Of a DNA stretch of 33,551 nucleotides, positions 33,543 to 33,551 are shown piece by piece. The stretch's first letter is position 1; each line of letters begins with the position of its first letter. Source of the stretch: Candidatus Desulfovibrio intestinipullorum (lineage in GTDB: Bacteria; Desulfobacterota; Desulfovibrionia; Desulfovibrionales; Desulfovibrionaceae); contig DXHV01000030.1 in NCBI GenBank assembly GCA_019113165.1, positions 1 through 33,551 on the forward strand, given 5' to 3'. Position numbers and translations under genes: made by a program. Under the pieces are notes generated by a model, which was not told the origin of the DNA, did no database searches, and saw only the letters and a list, made by a program, of their open reading frames with translations.

Positions 33543-33551
33543 GCACTTTCC

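Overview
The window looks like chromosome of a sulfate-reducing Desulfovibrionales bacterium (Desulfovibrio-like). I infer this from moderately high G+C, a type III glutamine synthetase, several sigma-54 activators, a rubrerythrin, a UvrA with Walker A GPSGSGKST, and a TauE-type permease/lipoprotein cluster beside a membrane-bound sigma-54 activator. No marker gene proves the genus. All genes but one are on the minus strand, so transcription runs mostly from high to low coordinates.

Layout from left to right. 1-179: 5' end of an IS200/IS605-type tnpB running off the left edge. 180-621: gene-free DNA with inverted repeats. 622-5092: glnN, preceded by a near-consensus sigma-54 promoter and then a GAF/AAA+/HTH NifA-like activator. 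5278-6312: ornithine carbamoyltransferase. 6557-10162: trmH followed by uvrA. 10352-12548: a NhaD/ArsB-type antiporter with a roughly 770-bp upstream region holding a possible promoter, palindromes and a foldable leader. 12549-15908: a zinc-ribbon/Yip1-like membrane protein, a RlaP-like nucleotidyltransferase and a DUF3298-like secreted protein. 16104-21255: histidine kinase, AAA+ response regulator and uvrC in one direction. 21425-24660: pgi, a YchJ-like SEC-C protein and an unrecognised membrane protein. 24908-27280: a four-gene envelope operon (small membrane protein, TauE/SafE permease, lipoprotein, small membrane protein) ending in a very strong terminator. 27496-30378 (+): a divergent two-TM sigma-54 activator. 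30540-33460: proC, ctpA and rubrerythrin, the last with a Fur/PerR-like box at the right edge.

The theme is sigma-54 control. Three AAA+ activators lie in 30 kb, and two of them sit next to near-consensus -24/-12 promoters (glnN and the permease operon). The third, the response regulator encoded just upstream of uvrC, has its GAFTGA sigma-54 contact loop replaced in register by PSSAGS, so it probably does not use sigma-54 in the usual way. The permease-operon activator is a single polypeptide with a large extracytoplasmic sensor, a variant loop (GAYTEA) and a winged-helix-like C-terminus instead of a Fis helix. This divergent module is my best candidate for an undescribed envelope-sensing and transport system.

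Gene starts were moved inward from the longest reading frame where an internal ATG had a clear Shine-Dalgarno sequence or matched family starts. All functional calls rest on motif recognition by eye.
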